This document shows positions 8,812-17,905 of a stretch of DNA of 64,000 bases, in pieces (position 1 is the stretch's first letter; each line of letters begins with the position of its first letter). Source of the DNA: Novosphingobium sp. Leaf2 (GTDB taxonomy: Bacteria > Pseudomonadota > Alphaproteobacteria > Sphingomonadales > Sphingomonadaceae); the NCBI RefSeq assembly GCF_001421325.1, contig NZ_LMJY01000016.1:186307-250306 (forward strand), read 5' to 3'. Under the pieces are notes generated by a model, which saw only the letters and a program-made list of their open reading frames with translations, had not been told where the DNA came from and did not search any database. A program made the position numbers and the translations under genes.

Positions 8812-10206
8812 TCAGTTCGCCGTCAGCGGGTCTCGACCGACGCGGACGTCACCGTCTGCGGTGAAATCCATGATCACGTCCTGTGAAGCGTCGTAGCGCG
8901 GCCAGGGCGGCATCTTGCGATTGTCCGGCTTACCCGTCTTCGCAAACGCCACCAGCGCATCGCTGATCATATCCCCCACGTGATTGTCGCGCGCGGTGGT
9001 CTTGTCACCATACTTGATGGCCTGGGTGTCGAAAAAGAACGGGATGTCGGTGGCGTGCTGCGCGCCCTTCGCGTCAAGCGACGAGGCGACATAGGAAAAG
9101 CGATAGGCGTAGACCGGCACGCCCGCCGTCGCCAAAGCTGCGGCTACATCGCGCCCGCCCTTGATCATCGGCCCTTGCGCGCCGCCCATGTCCGCATCGG
9201 TGGCTCCGATCATCACCGGCACGTGCGCGAACGCCCCGCCCTTGTAGGCCCGGATCGGATTGATCACGATGCGCCCATCCACGAAGGGCGAGGAAAACGG
9301 CGGTCGCTTGCCGCCGAACAGCGCCATCAAGTTAAGGTCGCCGACGACTTTGTCTGCCGGCAGCGCCCGCAGCTTTGCCAAGGCCTGCGGATCATTTGCG
9401 GAGATCCCCACCGAGGCGGCGAACGCCTCACCGGTCTTTTCGGCATCCTTGATCGTACCGGCGGACATGGTGTTGCCATCGGAGCCGGACATCACGACGG
9501 CGCGGCTGAACAACCCTTGGCTCAGCGGCGAAGTCATCAGCATGTGCACTGACATGCCGCCTGCGCTTTCACCCGCAATTGTCACGTTCGCGGGGTCGCC
9601 GCCGAACGCGGCGATATTGTCATGCACCCACTTGAGCGCGGCAATCTGGTCAAGCGTACCGTAATTGCCCAGCAGCCCGCCATCGCCTTTCGCGGCGCTG
9701 AGCGCGGGATGCGCGAACGTGCCGAACCGCCCGAGGCGGTAGTTGAAGCTGACGACCATCACCCCCTTCTTGGCGAGTTGCGCGCCCGAATACGTAGGCG
9801 GTGACGAGCCGCCGTTCACAAACCCGCCGCCATAGATCCACACGATCACCGGCAGTTTGGCTGCTCCGCCCTGCGGCTTCCAGACGTTGGTGTAGAGGCA
9901 ATCTTCGGACGGCGGCGTACCCAGCGGCGCGGCATCGCCGCCGAACGGCTTTTGCATGCAGTCATGCGCATAGGCATCGGCCTGCCGGACGCCCTGCCAC
10001 GCCCGCGCGGGCTGCGGCGCCCGCCAGCGCAGATCGCCCACTGGCGGCGCGGCGAACGGGATGCCCTTGAAGCTCACCACGCCGTGATCGACCTGACCCG
10101 CGACTTTCCCGGACGTCGTGGCCACCACCGGCACGTCGGCCAGAGCGGATCCGCAGCCCGAAAGCGTGAGTGCGGCGGTAGAGAGGGCAACGATCAGATG
10201 GCGCAT
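8812..10206 (-). CDS. Type-B carboxylesterase/lipase family lipoprotein
   Basis: 464 residues, alpha/beta hydrolase of the carboxylesterase type-B family (PF00135). It has a lipoprotein signal (MRHLIVALSTAALTLSGC), the early SEDCLYTNVWKP motif, oxyanion hole YGGGFVNGG, nucleophile elbow GESAGG, and the likely catalytic His in AQHATDIPFFF. It should hydrolyse carboxylic esters in the periplasm or at a membrane; the natural substrate is unknown. The start at 10206 places the lipobox at the right distance; an upstream in-frame ATG at 10308 lacks a signal and is rejected. It is slightly short for the family but all key motifs are present. It ends 13 bp from the convergent HWE kinase gene. Confidence 0.9.
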   Translation of the reverse strand: MRHLIVALSTAALTLSGCGSALADVPVVATTSGKVAGQVDHGVVSFKGIPFAAPPVGDLRWRAPQPARAWQGVRQADAYAHDCMQKPFGGDAAPLGTPPSEDCLYTNVWKPQGGAAKLPVIVWIYGGGFVNGGSSPPTYSGAQLAKKGVMVVSFNYRLGRFGTFAHPALSAAKGDGGLLGNYGTLDQIAALKWVHDNIAAFGGDPANVTIAGESAGGMSVHMLMTSPLSQGLFSRAVVMSGSDGNTMSAGTIKDAEKTGEAFAASVGISANDPQALAKLRALPADKVVGDLNLMALFGGKRPPFSSPFVDGRIVINPIRAYKGGAFAHVPVMIGATDADMGGAQGPMIKGGRDVAAALATAGVPVYAYRFSYVASSLDAKGAQHATDIPFFFDTQAIKYGDKTTARDNHVGDMISDALVAFAKTGKPDNRKMPPWPRYDASQDVIMDFTADGDVRVGRDPLTAN

Positions 10207-10347
10207 GGAATTTCCCGTACTCGACCGCAAGCTGCAGCGGCAGTGATGGCGATGATCGTATGATACTATCCGGGTGTGGACCAATAGCGGCCGGCCCGGG
10301 TCCGACACGCGGATACACCCGGCCCGGCAGGCGCCCCGGATGCGACG

Positions 10348-10872
10348 TTAGGCGGCGTGGAGCAGCGCCTCGATATCCTTGGCCATGGCTTCCGGCTTGT
10401 CGGTCGGCGCGAACCGGCGCACGACCTTGCCATCCCGGCCGATCAGGAACTTGGTGAAGTTCCACTTGACCGCCTTGGACCCCAGCACGCCGGGCGCTTC
10501 GGTTTTGAGCCAGTCAAACAGCGGAGCGGTATGCGCACCGTTCACGTCGACCTTGCCCATCAGCGGGAACGACAAACCGAAGTTCACTTCGCAAAACGAG
10601 GCGATCTCGTCAGCGTCACCGGGCTCCTGGTGGCCAAACTGGTTGCAGGGAAAGGCGATCACTTCGAACCCGCGATCGCGGTAGCGCTGCCACAACGCCT
10701 CAAGCCCCTTGTATTGCGGGGTGAAGCCGCACTTGCTGGCGGTGTTGACCACCAGCACGACCTTACCCAGCCGGTCCGCCAAGCTGGTCGTCTCGCCATT
10801 GGGCAGGGTAGCGGTGAAGTCCGCGATCGTGCGGGGGCTGGAGCTCTTGCCGGACGTCGCGTCAAAGGTCAT
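10348..10872 (-). CDS. Glutathione peroxidase family protein
   Basis: 174 residues. The thiol peroxidase triad is visible: Cys in NTASKCGFTPQY, Gln in FPCNQFGHQEPG and Trp in WNFTKFLI. It is a Cys rather than selenocysteine enzyme, of the short BtuE/Gpx type that may use thioredoxin as reductant. It reduces peroxides and lipid hydroperoxides, probably in the cytoplasm since no signal peptide is present. The ATG at 10872 overlaps the stop of the upstream 92-residue gene by 4 nt (ATGA), implying translational coupling. The frame stays open upstream but lies inside the neighbouring gene. Confidence 0.93.
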   Translation of the reverse strand: MTFDATSGKSSSPRTIADFTATLPNGETTSLADRLGKVVLVVNTASKCGFTPQYKGLEALWQRYRDRGFEVIAFPCNQFGHQEPGDADEIASFCEVNFGLSFPLMGKVDVNGAHTAPLFDWLKTEAPGVLGSKAVKWNFTKFLIGRDGKVVRRFAPTDKPEAMAKDIEALLHAA

Positions 10873-11147
10873 GGCGCGGGGAAATCGTCGCGGCGGCGCA
10901 GGCGGCGGATTTCGGCGATGTTCAGCGTGTGGTCGCCGTCCTTCTGGATGGCGTAATCTTCCTGCTTTTCCTCGGGCAGGCTGACGACGTAGCGGATCAG
11001 GTCGGCCACGGTGCCGCGCCGGATCGTCATCAGGTTGTGGAACAGCCCGCCGCCATCGGCGCACTTGTGCAATTCGGCGGTATCGTCCCAGCCGAAGCTT
11101 TGCGCAGGTGTGTCACCGGAATCAATGGTGGACGGAGTTTCGCTCAT
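10869..11147 (-). CDS. Hypothetical protein coupled to glutathione peroxidase
   Basis: 92 residues, soluble, mixed charge, starting MSETPSTIDSGDTPAQ and containing SFGWDDTAELHKCADGGG and RRGTVADLIRYVVSLPEEKQ. It has no signal peptide or membrane segment. I do not recognise the family. The start at 11147 has a GAAGGA ribosome site 8 nt upstream; the in-frame ATG at 11198 does not. It lies in a minus-strand series after lolD (84 bp gap) and overlaps gpx by 4 nt, so it is probably co-translated with the peroxidase. Confidence 0.75.
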   Translation of the reverse strand: MSETPSTIDSGDTPAQSFGWDDTAELHKCADGGGLFHNLMTIRRGTVADLIRYVVSLPEEKQEDYAIQKDGDHTLNIAEIRRLRRRDDFPAP

Positions 11148-11231
11148 TGGGCGCTGTCCTTCTTTGTTCAAACTTACACATTCGATGTGGGAAGCCAAAA
11201 CCGCAAGGTCAACACAGGTTCCCTTGCGCGA

Positions 11232-11921
11232 TTACTTCAAAATTCCATCGTGCAGCCGCACAACGCGGTCCATCGCGGCGGCCAGTCGCTCGTTATGGGT
11301 GGCGACCAGCGCGGCGCTGCCTTCGCCCCGCACCAGCGACAGAAACTCGCCGAACACCCGGTCCGCCGTCGCCTCGTCAAGATTGCCGGTGGGCTCGTCC
11401 GCCAGCACCAGATGGGGCCGATTGGCGAGCGCGCGGGCCACTGCGACGCGCTGCTGTTCGCCGCCGGACAGCTTGCTGGGGCGGTGCTCCAGCCGCTGGC
11501 CAAGGCCCAGCGCCGTGAGCAGTTCGCGGGCGCGCTCTTCGCAGGCGGGCCGCTGCTTGCCGGTGATGAGCTGGGGCAGCACCACGTTTTCCAGCGCGTT
11601 GAAATCGGGCAGCAAGTGGTGGAACTGGTAGACGAAGCCGATGTGATCGCGGCGCACCGCGGCCCGGCTGTCCTTGCCCAGCGCGCTCGCGTCGATCCCG
11701 GCAATCTCGATGCGGCCGCCAAAGCCGCCTTCGAGCAGCCCGATCGCCTGCAGCATGGTCGACTTGCCGGAGCCTGAGGGGCCTAGCAGCGCCACGATTT
11801 CGCCGGGCCGCACATCCAGGTTGACGCCGCGCAGCACGTCGATGCGCACCCCGCCCTGCTCGAAGCTGCGGGTCACGTCGGTCAACCGCACTACCGGCGC
11901 GGTGGTGGCGATGTCATTCAT
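11232..11921 (-). CDS. lolD: ABC transporter ATP-binding protein LolD
   Basis: 229 residues. Complete ABC ATPase: Walker [11 protein letters not shown]-loop in [10 protein letters not shown], signature LSGGEQQRV, Walker [12 protein letters not shown] and H-loop ATHNERLA. With LolC/E it extracts outer-membrane lipoproteins from the inner membrane and passes them to LolA. It follows the membrane subunit gene with an 8-nt overlap (11914-11921), so coupling is expected. The ATG at 11921 gives the normal family length; the open frame upstream lies inside lolC. Confidence 0.94.
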   Translation of the reverse strand: MNDIATTAPVVRLTDVTRSFEQGGVRIDVLRGVNLDVRPGEIVALLGPSGSGKSTMLQAIGLLEGGFGGRIEIAGIDASALGKDSRAAVRRDHIGFVYQFHHLLPDFNALENVVLPQLITGKQRPACEERARELLTALGLGQRLEHRPSKLSGGEQQRVAVARALANRPHLVLADEPTGNLDEATADRVFGEFLSLVRGEGSAALVATHNERLAAAMDRVVRLHDGILK

Positions 11922-13155
11922 AACGCAGCACCTGCACGGGATCGGTGCTCGCCGCCTTGTAGGCCGGATAGAGCGTGGCAAGGAAACTGAACACCAGCGC
12001 CATCACGCTGATAATGGTGATCTCCACCGGATCGGAGCGCGACGGCAGTTCGGTGAGGAAGCGGATCGAGGGGTCCCACAAGTTCTGGCCGGTCACGATC
12101 TCCACCGCGTGGACGATCGGCTGGCGGAAGAACAGGAAGATGAAGCCCAGCGCCAGCCCCGCCAGCGTGCCCGCCGCGCCGATGCAGAAGCCCGCCGTCA
12201 CGAAGACCTTGAGCAGCGATCGACGCGTAGCCCCCATCGTGCGCAGGATCGCGATGTCGCGGGTCTTGGCACGCACCAGCATGATCAGCGAGGACAGGAT
12301 GTTGAACACCGCCACCAGCACGATGATCGACAGCACCACGAACATCGCCACCCGCTCCACCGCCAGCGCCTCGAACAGCGAGGCGTTCATCGCTTTCCAG
12401 TCGGTCACCGTGGCACGGCCCGACAACTGGCGCGCCAGCGGGCGCAGGTATTCGTCGACCCGGTCCGGGTTGGCAGTGGTCACCTCGATCATGCCGATGG
12501 AATCGCCCGTCAGCAGCAGCGTCTGCGCTTGCGGGATGGTCATGACGACGTAGCTCTTGTCGAAATCGTAGATGCCGATCTCGAAGATCGCGGCGATGCG
12601 GTAAGCGATCTGGCGCGGTACCGTGCCGAACGGGGTGGCGCGTCCCGCCGGATTGATGATGGTGATGACATCCCCCACTTGCGCGCCCAGGTTTTCGGCC
12701 AGCTGCGATCCGATCGCCACGTTCTCGGTGCCCGGCTGCACTTGTGCCAGGTCGCCCGCCTTCACCTTGGATTTCAGCGCGCCGATATCCTGCGCGGTGT
12801 TGCCGCGCGTCAGGATCGCCTCCACCCGGCCGTTGAACGTCACCAGCAGCGGCTGCTCGATCAGCGGCGATGCCTTGGTGACACCCGGCGTAGCCCGCGC
12901 ATCCTTCAGCACGTCCTGCCAGTCGTCCATCCGCCCCCCGTAGGCCTGGATTATCGCATGACCGTTGAGGCCCACGATCTTCTCGAACATCTCGGCGCGA
13001 AAGCCATTCATCACGCTCATCACGATGACCAGCGCGGCAACGCCCAGCATCACCGCCACCAGGCTGATGCCGGCGACGAGCGCGATGAACCGCTCCCCTT
13101 TGCCGGGCAGCATGTAGCGCTTGGCGATCGTCCATTCGAAAGGGGTGAGGATCAA
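11914..13155 (-). CDS. lolC: Lipoprotein-releasing transport permease LolC/LolE
   Basis: 413 residues, FtsX-like permease. One N-terminal transmembrane helix (about 24-48, [20 protein letters not shown]), a large periplasmic MacB-type domain (about 50-260) and three C-terminal helices (about 270-400). The conserved N-terminal [17 protein letters not shown] is the family signature in this lineage. The start is assigned to a TTG at 13155 (TTG-ATC-CTC-ACC) because the family begins M-I-L-x-P-F-E-W; it has no strong Shine-Dalgarno and an ATG at 13281 is in frame, so the start is uncertain. A single LolC/E gene next to lolD suggests a homodimeric (LolF-like) exporter, as usual in alphaproteobacteria. 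Confidence 0.92.
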   Translation of the reverse strand: MILTPFEWTIAKRYMLPGKGERFIALVAGISLVAVMLGVAALVIVMSVMNGFRAEMFEKIVGLNGHAIIQAYGGRMDDWQDVLKDARATPGVTKASPLIEQPLLVTFNGRVEAILTRGNTAQDIGALKSKVKAGDLAQVQPGTENVAIGSQLAENLGAQVGDVITIINPAGRATPFGTVPRQIAYRIAAIFEIGIYDFDKSYVVMTIPQAQTLLLTGDSIGMIEVTTANPDRVDEYLRPLARQLSGRATVTDWKAMNASLFEALAVERVAMFVVLSIIVLVAVFNILSSLIMLVRAKTRDIAILRTMGATRRSLLKVFVTAGFCIGAAGTLAGLALGFIFLFFRQPIVHAVEIVTGQNLWDPSIRFLTELPSRSDPVEITIISVMALVFSFLATLYPAYKAASTDPVQVLRYE

Positions 13156-13320
13156 GGGCGACCGGTCCGTCTGCAGGCGGGATAAAACACGCCCGGCCTT
13201 AGGATGACGCGCGCGCGCTGGCAAGCTGGGTGGCCTGGCGGAAACGCGCTCTTTTGCGTCAGCGGGCAGCTGACCGGTCAACCGAGCGACAGGCCAGGCA
13301 GCGCCTGCGCAGCGCAGGCA

Positions 13321-13518
13321 TCATTTTACGGGCCGATCCTTCACATCGCGCCAGTGATTATGCGCGACGCGGTACACTGGCGCCGCGCAGCAGGTGCATT
13401 GCCCCACGAAGGAAATTCCGTCCCACTTCACCTCCCGGCGGCGGGGTGCGTGCCGGTTGATTCGGCACAGAAGCGGCTGGACGGTCAAAAGGCGCACGTG
13501 AATGTCCCCAGCATGCAT
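13321..13518 (-). CDS. Small Cys-containing protein, possible zinc ribbon
   Basis: Up to 65 residues. The core LLCRINRHAPRRREVKWDG followed by FVGQCTCCAAPVYRVAHNHW looks like a real small fold: one Cys before the RINRH segment, a C-x-C-C cluster and two His near the C-terminus could bind metal. I recall similar short proteins in sphingomonads but cannot name the family. The ATG at 13518 lies inside a 14-bp tandem repeat and lacks a ribosome site; the GTG at 13497, preceded by GGGGA, may be the true start. It sits alone between lolC and purF. The coding call is tentative. Confidence 0.5.
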   Translation of the reverse strand: MHAGDIHVRLLTVQPLLCRINRHAPRRREVKWDGISFVGQCTCCAAPVYRVAHNHWRDVKDRPVK

Positions 13519-13538
13519 AAAAGCGCATGCACAAAAGC
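13511..13538. repeat. Two tandem copies of a 14-bp repeat
   Basis: GCATGCATAAAAGC (13511-13524) is followed immediately by GCATGCACAAAAGC (13525-13538), differing at one base. GCATGC is itself palindromic. It overlaps the upstream end of the small Cys protein gene and may be promoter-proximal. Confidence 0.7.
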
Positions 13539-13952
13539 GAAGTTGTGAGTTGCTGTCTAGCTATTGGCTATGATCACTATCGCACATATCATGCAAGATT
13601 ATTGCAAGTCGATTGCAAAAATGAGGCGCACCCGCATTCACGGGCGGGCGTCGATCCGCATGCGAACGCGCTTCGCGCTGTGAACGCGGTATCCTTGCAG
13701 CAGCGAAGCGGCGTGCGCGGATATTGCACAGCTTTGATCCATCACTTTTTTCCGGTTCCAGCCAAGACGCGCTGTCCATGCGCTGCATCGACCCTTTGGC
13801 CTCCACCGCCGTCATCGATACGTCACGCCAGCGCTGTAAATTTTATGGACGCTTCCATCCATCGCACAGCACCACCCTTGCCCCTTGCTTTTCCACGCAA
13901 TCGCAGCCAAAGGCCCGATGCGTTTTGACGCGGCAGCGGGCTGGACGAAACC
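13539..13952. other. Intergenic region upstream of purF, no convincing gene
   Basis: About 414 bp. The first half is relatively AT-rich, with a run of alternating A/T-rich hexamers around 13560-13625, unlike the flanking coding DNA. Short open frames exist on both strands but have no ribosome sites and no recognisable composition. It probably holds the purF promoter and leader; no purine riboswitch core or terminator hairpin could be recognised by eye. The cvpA gene that often precedes purF is absent. Confidence 0.5.
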
Positions 13953-15401
13953 ATGAACATGACACACCCCTTTCGCGATTCCGATGGGGACAAGCTGCAC
14001 GAAGAGTGCGGTATTTTCGGCGTGATCGGTGCCAAGGAAGCGGCGGCGATCACGGCGGCCGGTCTCCATTCGCTGCAGCATCGCGGGCAGGAGGCGGTGG
14101 GCATCACCAGCTTCTCGGGCTCCGAATTCCATTCCCACCGCGGCCTTGGCCACGTGGCGCAAGTGTTCCGCCCCAAGGAACTGGACACCCTGCCCGGCCT
14201 CATGGCGTCGGGCCATGTGCGTTATGCCACCACCGGCGGCTCTGGCCTGCGCAACGTGCAGCCGCTGTTCGCCGACCTGGCTGATGGCGGGTTTTCCATC
14301 GCCCACAACGGCAATATCTCGAACGCGATGACGCTCAAGCGTGATCTGGTGTCGAAGGGCTCGATCTTTCAGTCCACGTCCGACACCGAAGTGATCATCC
14401 ACCTCGTCGCCACCAGCCGCTATCCCACGATGCTGGATCGCTTCGTCGATGCCCTGCGCATGGTCGAAGGCGCGTACTCGCTGATCTGCATGACCCGTGA
14501 AGGCATGATGGTGTGCCGCGATCCGCTGGGCATCCGCCCGCTGGTGATGGGCCGCATCGGCGATGCCATCGTGTTCGCCAGCGAAACGGTTGCGCTGGAC
14601 ATCGTGGGGGCGGAATTCATCCGCACGATCGAGCCGGGCGAACTGGTGCAGGTCGATCACAAGGGCATCATTTCCAGCCACCGCCCGTTCGGCAGCCCGG
14701 CTCCGCGCCCCTGCATTTTCGAGCATGTCTATTTCTCCCGGCCCGATTCGGTGATGGACGGCCGCTCGGTCTATCAGGTGCGTAAGCAGATCGGCGTCGA
14801 ACTGGCGCGTGAAGCCCATGCCGATGCCGACGTGGTGATCCCGGTGCCGGACAGCGGCGTGCCAGCGGCGATCGGCTATGCCCAGCAGTCCGGCATCCCG
14901 TTCGAACTGGGCATCATCCGCTCGCACTATGTGGGCCGCACCTTCATCCAGCCCGGCGATGCGGCGCGCCATGCAGACGTCAAGCGCAAGCACAACGCCA
15001 ACCGCGCGGTCGTGGAAGGCAAGCGCATCGTCCTCATCGACGATTCGATCGTGCGTGGCACCACGTCGAAAAAGATCGTCGAGATGATGCGCGATGCGGG
15101 CGCTGCCGAAGTGCACATGCGCATCGCCAGCCCGCCGACCGAACATTCGTGCTTCTACGGCGTCGATACGCCCGAGCGGTCGAAGCTGCTGGCCGCAACG
15201 ATGGACTGCGAGGCGATGGCCGAGTTCATCCAGGCTGACAGTCTGGCGTTCGTTTCGATCGATGGTCTGTATCGCGCGGTGGGCGAGGAAAGCCGCCGCA
15301 AGACCTGCCCGCAGTTCTGCGATGCGTGCTTCACCGGCGATTATCCCACCAAGCTGACCGACTTCACCGATCGCTTCCCGGTCAAGCTCAACGCGGCATG
15401 A
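13953..15401 (+). CDS. purF: Amidophosphoribosyltransferase
   Basis: 482 residues. Catalyses the first committed step of purine synthesis: PRPP plus glutamine to phosphoribosylamine. The N-terminal Ntn-type glutaminase has its nucleophile Cys19 in EECGIFGV after an 18-residue propeptide, with HRGQEAVGI following. The phosphoribosyltransferase part has VLIDDSIVRGTT, the PRPP loop. C-terminal Cys residues in KTCPQFCDACFTGDYP with others suggest the Fe-S form found in Bacillus-like enzymes. The ATG at 13953 or the one at 13959 are both possible. The stop overlaps the next ATG (ATGA), coupling it to a short-chain dehydrogenase. Confidence 0.96.
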   Translation: MNMTHPFRDSDGDKLHEECGIFGVIGAKEAAAITAAGLHSLQHRGQEAVGITSFSGSEFHSHRGLGHVAQVFRPKELDTLPGLMASGHVRYATTGGSGLRNVQPLFADLADGGFSIAHNGNISNAMTLKRDLVSKGSIFQSTSDTEVIIHLVATSRYPTMLDRFVDALRMVEGAYSLICMTREGMMVCRDPLGIRPLVMGRIGDAIVFASETVALDIVGAEFIRTIEPGELVQVDHKGIISSHRPFGSPAPRPCIFEHVYFSRPDSVMDGRSVYQVRKQIGVELAREAHADADVVIPVPDSGVPAAIGYAQQSGIPFELGIIRSHYVGRTFIQPGDAARHADVKRKHNANRAVVEGKRIVLIDDSIVRGTTSKKIVEMMRDAGAAEVHMRIASPPTEHSCFYGVDTPERSKLLAATMDCEAMAEFIQADSLAFVSIDGLYRAVGEESRRKTCPQFCDACFTGDYPTKLTDFTDRFPVKLNAA

Positions 15402-16114
15402 GCGGAGCGTTCGAAGGACAAGTCGCGCTCGTCACCGGCGCCAGCCGGGGTATCGGCGCGGCGACAGCGATGGCGCTCGCGGCCAAGGGCGCCCACGTGG
15501 TGCTCACCGGGCGTGATACCAAGGCGCTGGAAGCGGTGGAGGAAGCAATCTTCCAGGCCGGCGGCGCGGCCACCATCGCGCCGGTCGATCTGGTGGAGCC
15601 CGATGGGATCGCCCGGCTCGCCACCGCCATCCAGCAGCGCTGGGACAAGCTGGACATCCTGGTCATCAACGCGGCGATCCTGCCCGAGCTGACCAGCATT
15701 GCCGATATCGACCAGCGCGTGTTCAACAAGGCGCTGACCACCAACGTGCTGGCAACGCAGGCCCTGATCGCCAATTTCGACGGCTTGCTGAAGAAAAGCC
15801 CCGATGCCCGCGTGATCGGCATGACCACCACGGTCGCCCAGTCGCCCCGCGCGTTCTGGGGGGCGTATGGCGCCACCAAGGCCGCATTCGAAGTGCTGCT
15901 GGACTGCTACGCGCAGGAAACCCGCAACATCGCAAAGATCCGGGTCGCCATCGTCAATCCCGGCGCCACCCGCACCGCGATGCGCGCCCGCGCTTATCCG
16001 GGTGAGCCGCCCGCCTCGGTCAAGCCGCCCGAAGTGGTGGCGGATCGGCTGGCCGCGCTGCTGGGCGAAAGCTTCGAAACCGGGCACCGGGAAACTGTTA
16101 ACCAACTGCCGTAA
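15398..16114 (+). CDS. Short-chain dehydrogenase/reductase (SDR) family protein
   Basis: 238 residues, one Rossmann domain: TGASRGIG cofactor loop (about residues 14-21), NAAIL (NAG-like motif), catalytic YGATK. The position 13 residues before the Tyr, normally Ser, reads Thr (MTTTVAQ), which may still work or alter activity. The Arg after the first strand (TGRD) suits NADP. The substrate is unknown. The start ATG at 15398 overlaps the purF stop by 4 nt; this purF-SDR pairing may be simple coupling rather than a pathway link. Upstream in-frame codons lie inside purF and are rejected. Confidence 0.9.
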   Translation: MSGAFEGQVALVTGASRGIGAATAMALAAKGAHVVLTGRDTKALEAVEEAIFQAGGAATIAPVDLVEPDGIARLATAIQQRWDKLDILVINAAILPELTSIADIDQRVFNKALTTNVLATQALIANFDGLLKKSPDARVIGMTTTVAQSPRAFWGAYGATKAAFEVLLDCYAQETRNIAKIRVAIVNPGATRTAMRARAYPGEPPASVKPPEVVADRLAALLGESFETGHRETVNQLP

Positions 16115-16190
16115 CCTGGAAATAACTCCGAAGCGGGACACTTTGCCCCAAGCAGGCGTTTGCTAACGTCATAACGCGGAAGAGGTGCCC

Positions 16191-16538
16191 ATGGTAGATA
16201 CGCAGCAGGAACGCTACGCGGCAGCGGCGCAGGAAGATCGCAGCGCCGTGCGCAATCGCATATCGATCCCTGCCACGCTGCGGCCCTCAGGCTCGAAAAG
16301 CCTGCAGACTGCCGTGCGCGATCTCTCCCTGTCCGGGTTTTCCGCCACCGCGATGAGCCAGATCGCGCCGCGCACTTTGTGCTGGCTCACCCTGCCGGGC
16401 CGCGAAGAGGCGCTACAGGCCAAAGTGGTGTGGTGGGATAACGGGCTGGTGGGCTGCGCGTTCGAACGCCTGCTGGAGCCTGACGAACTGGATGCCGTGA
16501 TAACACGGTGGGCCAGCGACCGGCGCGGCGCGCGCTGA
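16191..16538 (+). CDS. PilZ domain protein
   Basis: 115 residues, single PilZ domain. It has both c-di-GMP elements: an Arg-rich RNRISIPATLR near residue 22 and DLSLSGF near residue 46. Likely a stand-alone c-di-GMP receptor in the cytosol; the output is unknown. The ATG at 16191 follows GGAAGAGG at 6-nt spacing; an in-frame GTG at 16185 is closer than ideal. It stands alone after the SDR gene and converges on cfa. A second, degenerate PilZ gene occurs at 37.7-38.0 kb. Confidence 0.85.
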   Translation: MVDTQQERYAAAAQEDRSAVRNRISIPATLRPSGSKSLQTAVRDLSLSGFSATAMSQIAPRTLCWLTLPGREEALQAKVVWWDNGLVGCAFERLLEPDELDAVITRWASDRRGAR

Positions 16539-16556
16539 GTTTCAGTGGGGCATGGT

Positions 16557-17855
16557 TTACGCCGGGGCTTTAACCAGCGTGACTTGCGCAACATCGATCC
16601 CGCCGCCCAGAAAACCGCCCTCGCAATACATCAGGTAGTACCGCCACAGGCGCACGAACCGCTCGTCGAACCCTGCCGGCAATCGCCCTTCCTCCACCGC
16701 AAGGTCGAAGTTCACCCGCCATGCGCGCAAGGTGCGGGCATAATGCTGCCCGAAGCCGACGCGGTCTTCCCACGCCAGGCCGCGCTCGCCGGCCAGTGCG
16801 GCAAATTCGCTTTCCTTGATCAGCATCCCGCCGGGGAACACGAAAGTCTGGATGAAGTCGGCGCTGCGGGCATACTGCTCGAAGATCGCATCGGGCATCG
16901 TGATCAGCTGCAAGGCCGCCCGTCCACCGGGCTTAAGGTTGCGGGCGATGCAATCCAGGAAATCGGGCCAGTAAGCCCGGCCAACCGCCTCCACCATCTC
17001 CACCGACGCGATGGCATCGTACTGGCCCTGAACGTCGCGGTAATCGCGTTTGAGGAACGCCACGCCACCGGCATCGCGCGTGGACCAGCGGGTTTGCGCA
17101 TAGGCAAGCTGTTCGTCGGACAAACTGATCGCGTCGACATGCGCATCGGCGCTGCTGGCGATGAAGGCTGCCAGGGTGCCCCAGCCGCAGCCGATTTCCA
17201 GCACGCGCCCGCCGGGTTTCAGCGCCAGGCGATCGAAAATGGCGCCCACCTTGGTCGACTGGGCCACGTCCAGCTCCGTCACGAACTGGGTGAACGCGCT
17301 GGGCCCATCGGTGGGGGCATCGTAGATCGCGCTGGAATACAGCATCGTCTCGCCCAGCCACTGCTCGTAGAAATCGTTGCCCAGATCGTAATGCACATGG
17401 ATGTTGCGCAGCGCGCCGGAGCGGGTGTTGCGGCGCATGGCGTGGATGGCGCGGGTGATCATCCGCCACGGCCCGCGTGAACGGGCGACGTCGCCGAGCG
17501 CCACCGCGTTGTCCATGAACAGGGCGAACAGCGGCACCGGGTCCGGGCTTTCCCATTCGCCCGCATCCCACGCCTGATACCAGCCGACCGAGCCCGAGGT
17601 GGCAAGGCGCAGCAGGGCGCGCCAGCTGCGCAGGTTGACGATGGCATCGAAGCCCGGCTGCCGCCCACCCAGCATCCGGGTCTCACCGCCCGGCAGCGTC
17701 GCCAGGATGGAGCCGCGCACCAGCCCGCGATCGATGCGATCGAGCATTCGGTGCACCCCGCCCGACCACAAGCGCGCCAGCCACTGGGGCCCGACGCCGA
17801 TCGCACGGCCACCTTCTACGAGTTCCCCGCCCCTGCCCGGTACTTGCGCGTTCAT
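16557..17855 (-). CDS. cfa: Cyclopropane-fatty-acyl-phospholipid synthase family protein
   Basis: 432 residues. SAM-dependent methyltransferase acting on unsaturated acyl chains of membrane phospholipids. It shows HVHYDLGNDFYEQWLG, MLYSSAIY, SAM-binding LEIGCGWGTLA, and VSVEMVEAV-like SVEMVEAVGRAYW, all typical of the CFA synthase family (PF02353). The N-terminal domain (about 1-130) is the usual lipid-binding part. The start at 17855 (MNAQVPGRGG) was preferred over an in-frame ATG at 17894; neither has a strong ribosome site. It is followed on the other strand by the PilZ gene; upstream, 50 bp away, is the photolyase gene on the same strand. Confidence 0.9.
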   Translation of the reverse strand: MNAQVPGRGGELVEGGRAIGVGPQWLARLWSGGVHRMLDRIDRGLVRGSILATLPGGETRMLGGRQPGFDAIVNLRSWRALLRLATSGSVGWYQAWDAGEWESPDPVPLFALFMDNAVALGDVARSRGPWRMITRAIHAMRRNTRSGALRNIHVHYDLGNDFYEQWLGETMLYSSAIYDAPTDGPSAFTQFVTELDVAQSTKVGAIFDRLALKPGGRVLEIGCGWGTLAAFIASSADAHVDAISLSDEQLAYAQTRWSTRDAGGVAFLKRDYRDVQGQYDAIASVEMVEAVGRAYWPDFLDCIARNLKPGGRAALQLITMPDAIFEQYARSADFIQTFVFPGGMLIKESEFAALAGERGLAWEDRVGFGQHYARTLRAWRVNFDLAVEEGRLPAGFDERFVRLWRYYLMYCEGGFLGGGIDVAQVTLVKAPA

Positions 17856-17905
17856 GGCGACGATATGGACTCGAAACCGGTCATGGGCAATCATCCAAAC
17901 GTGTG

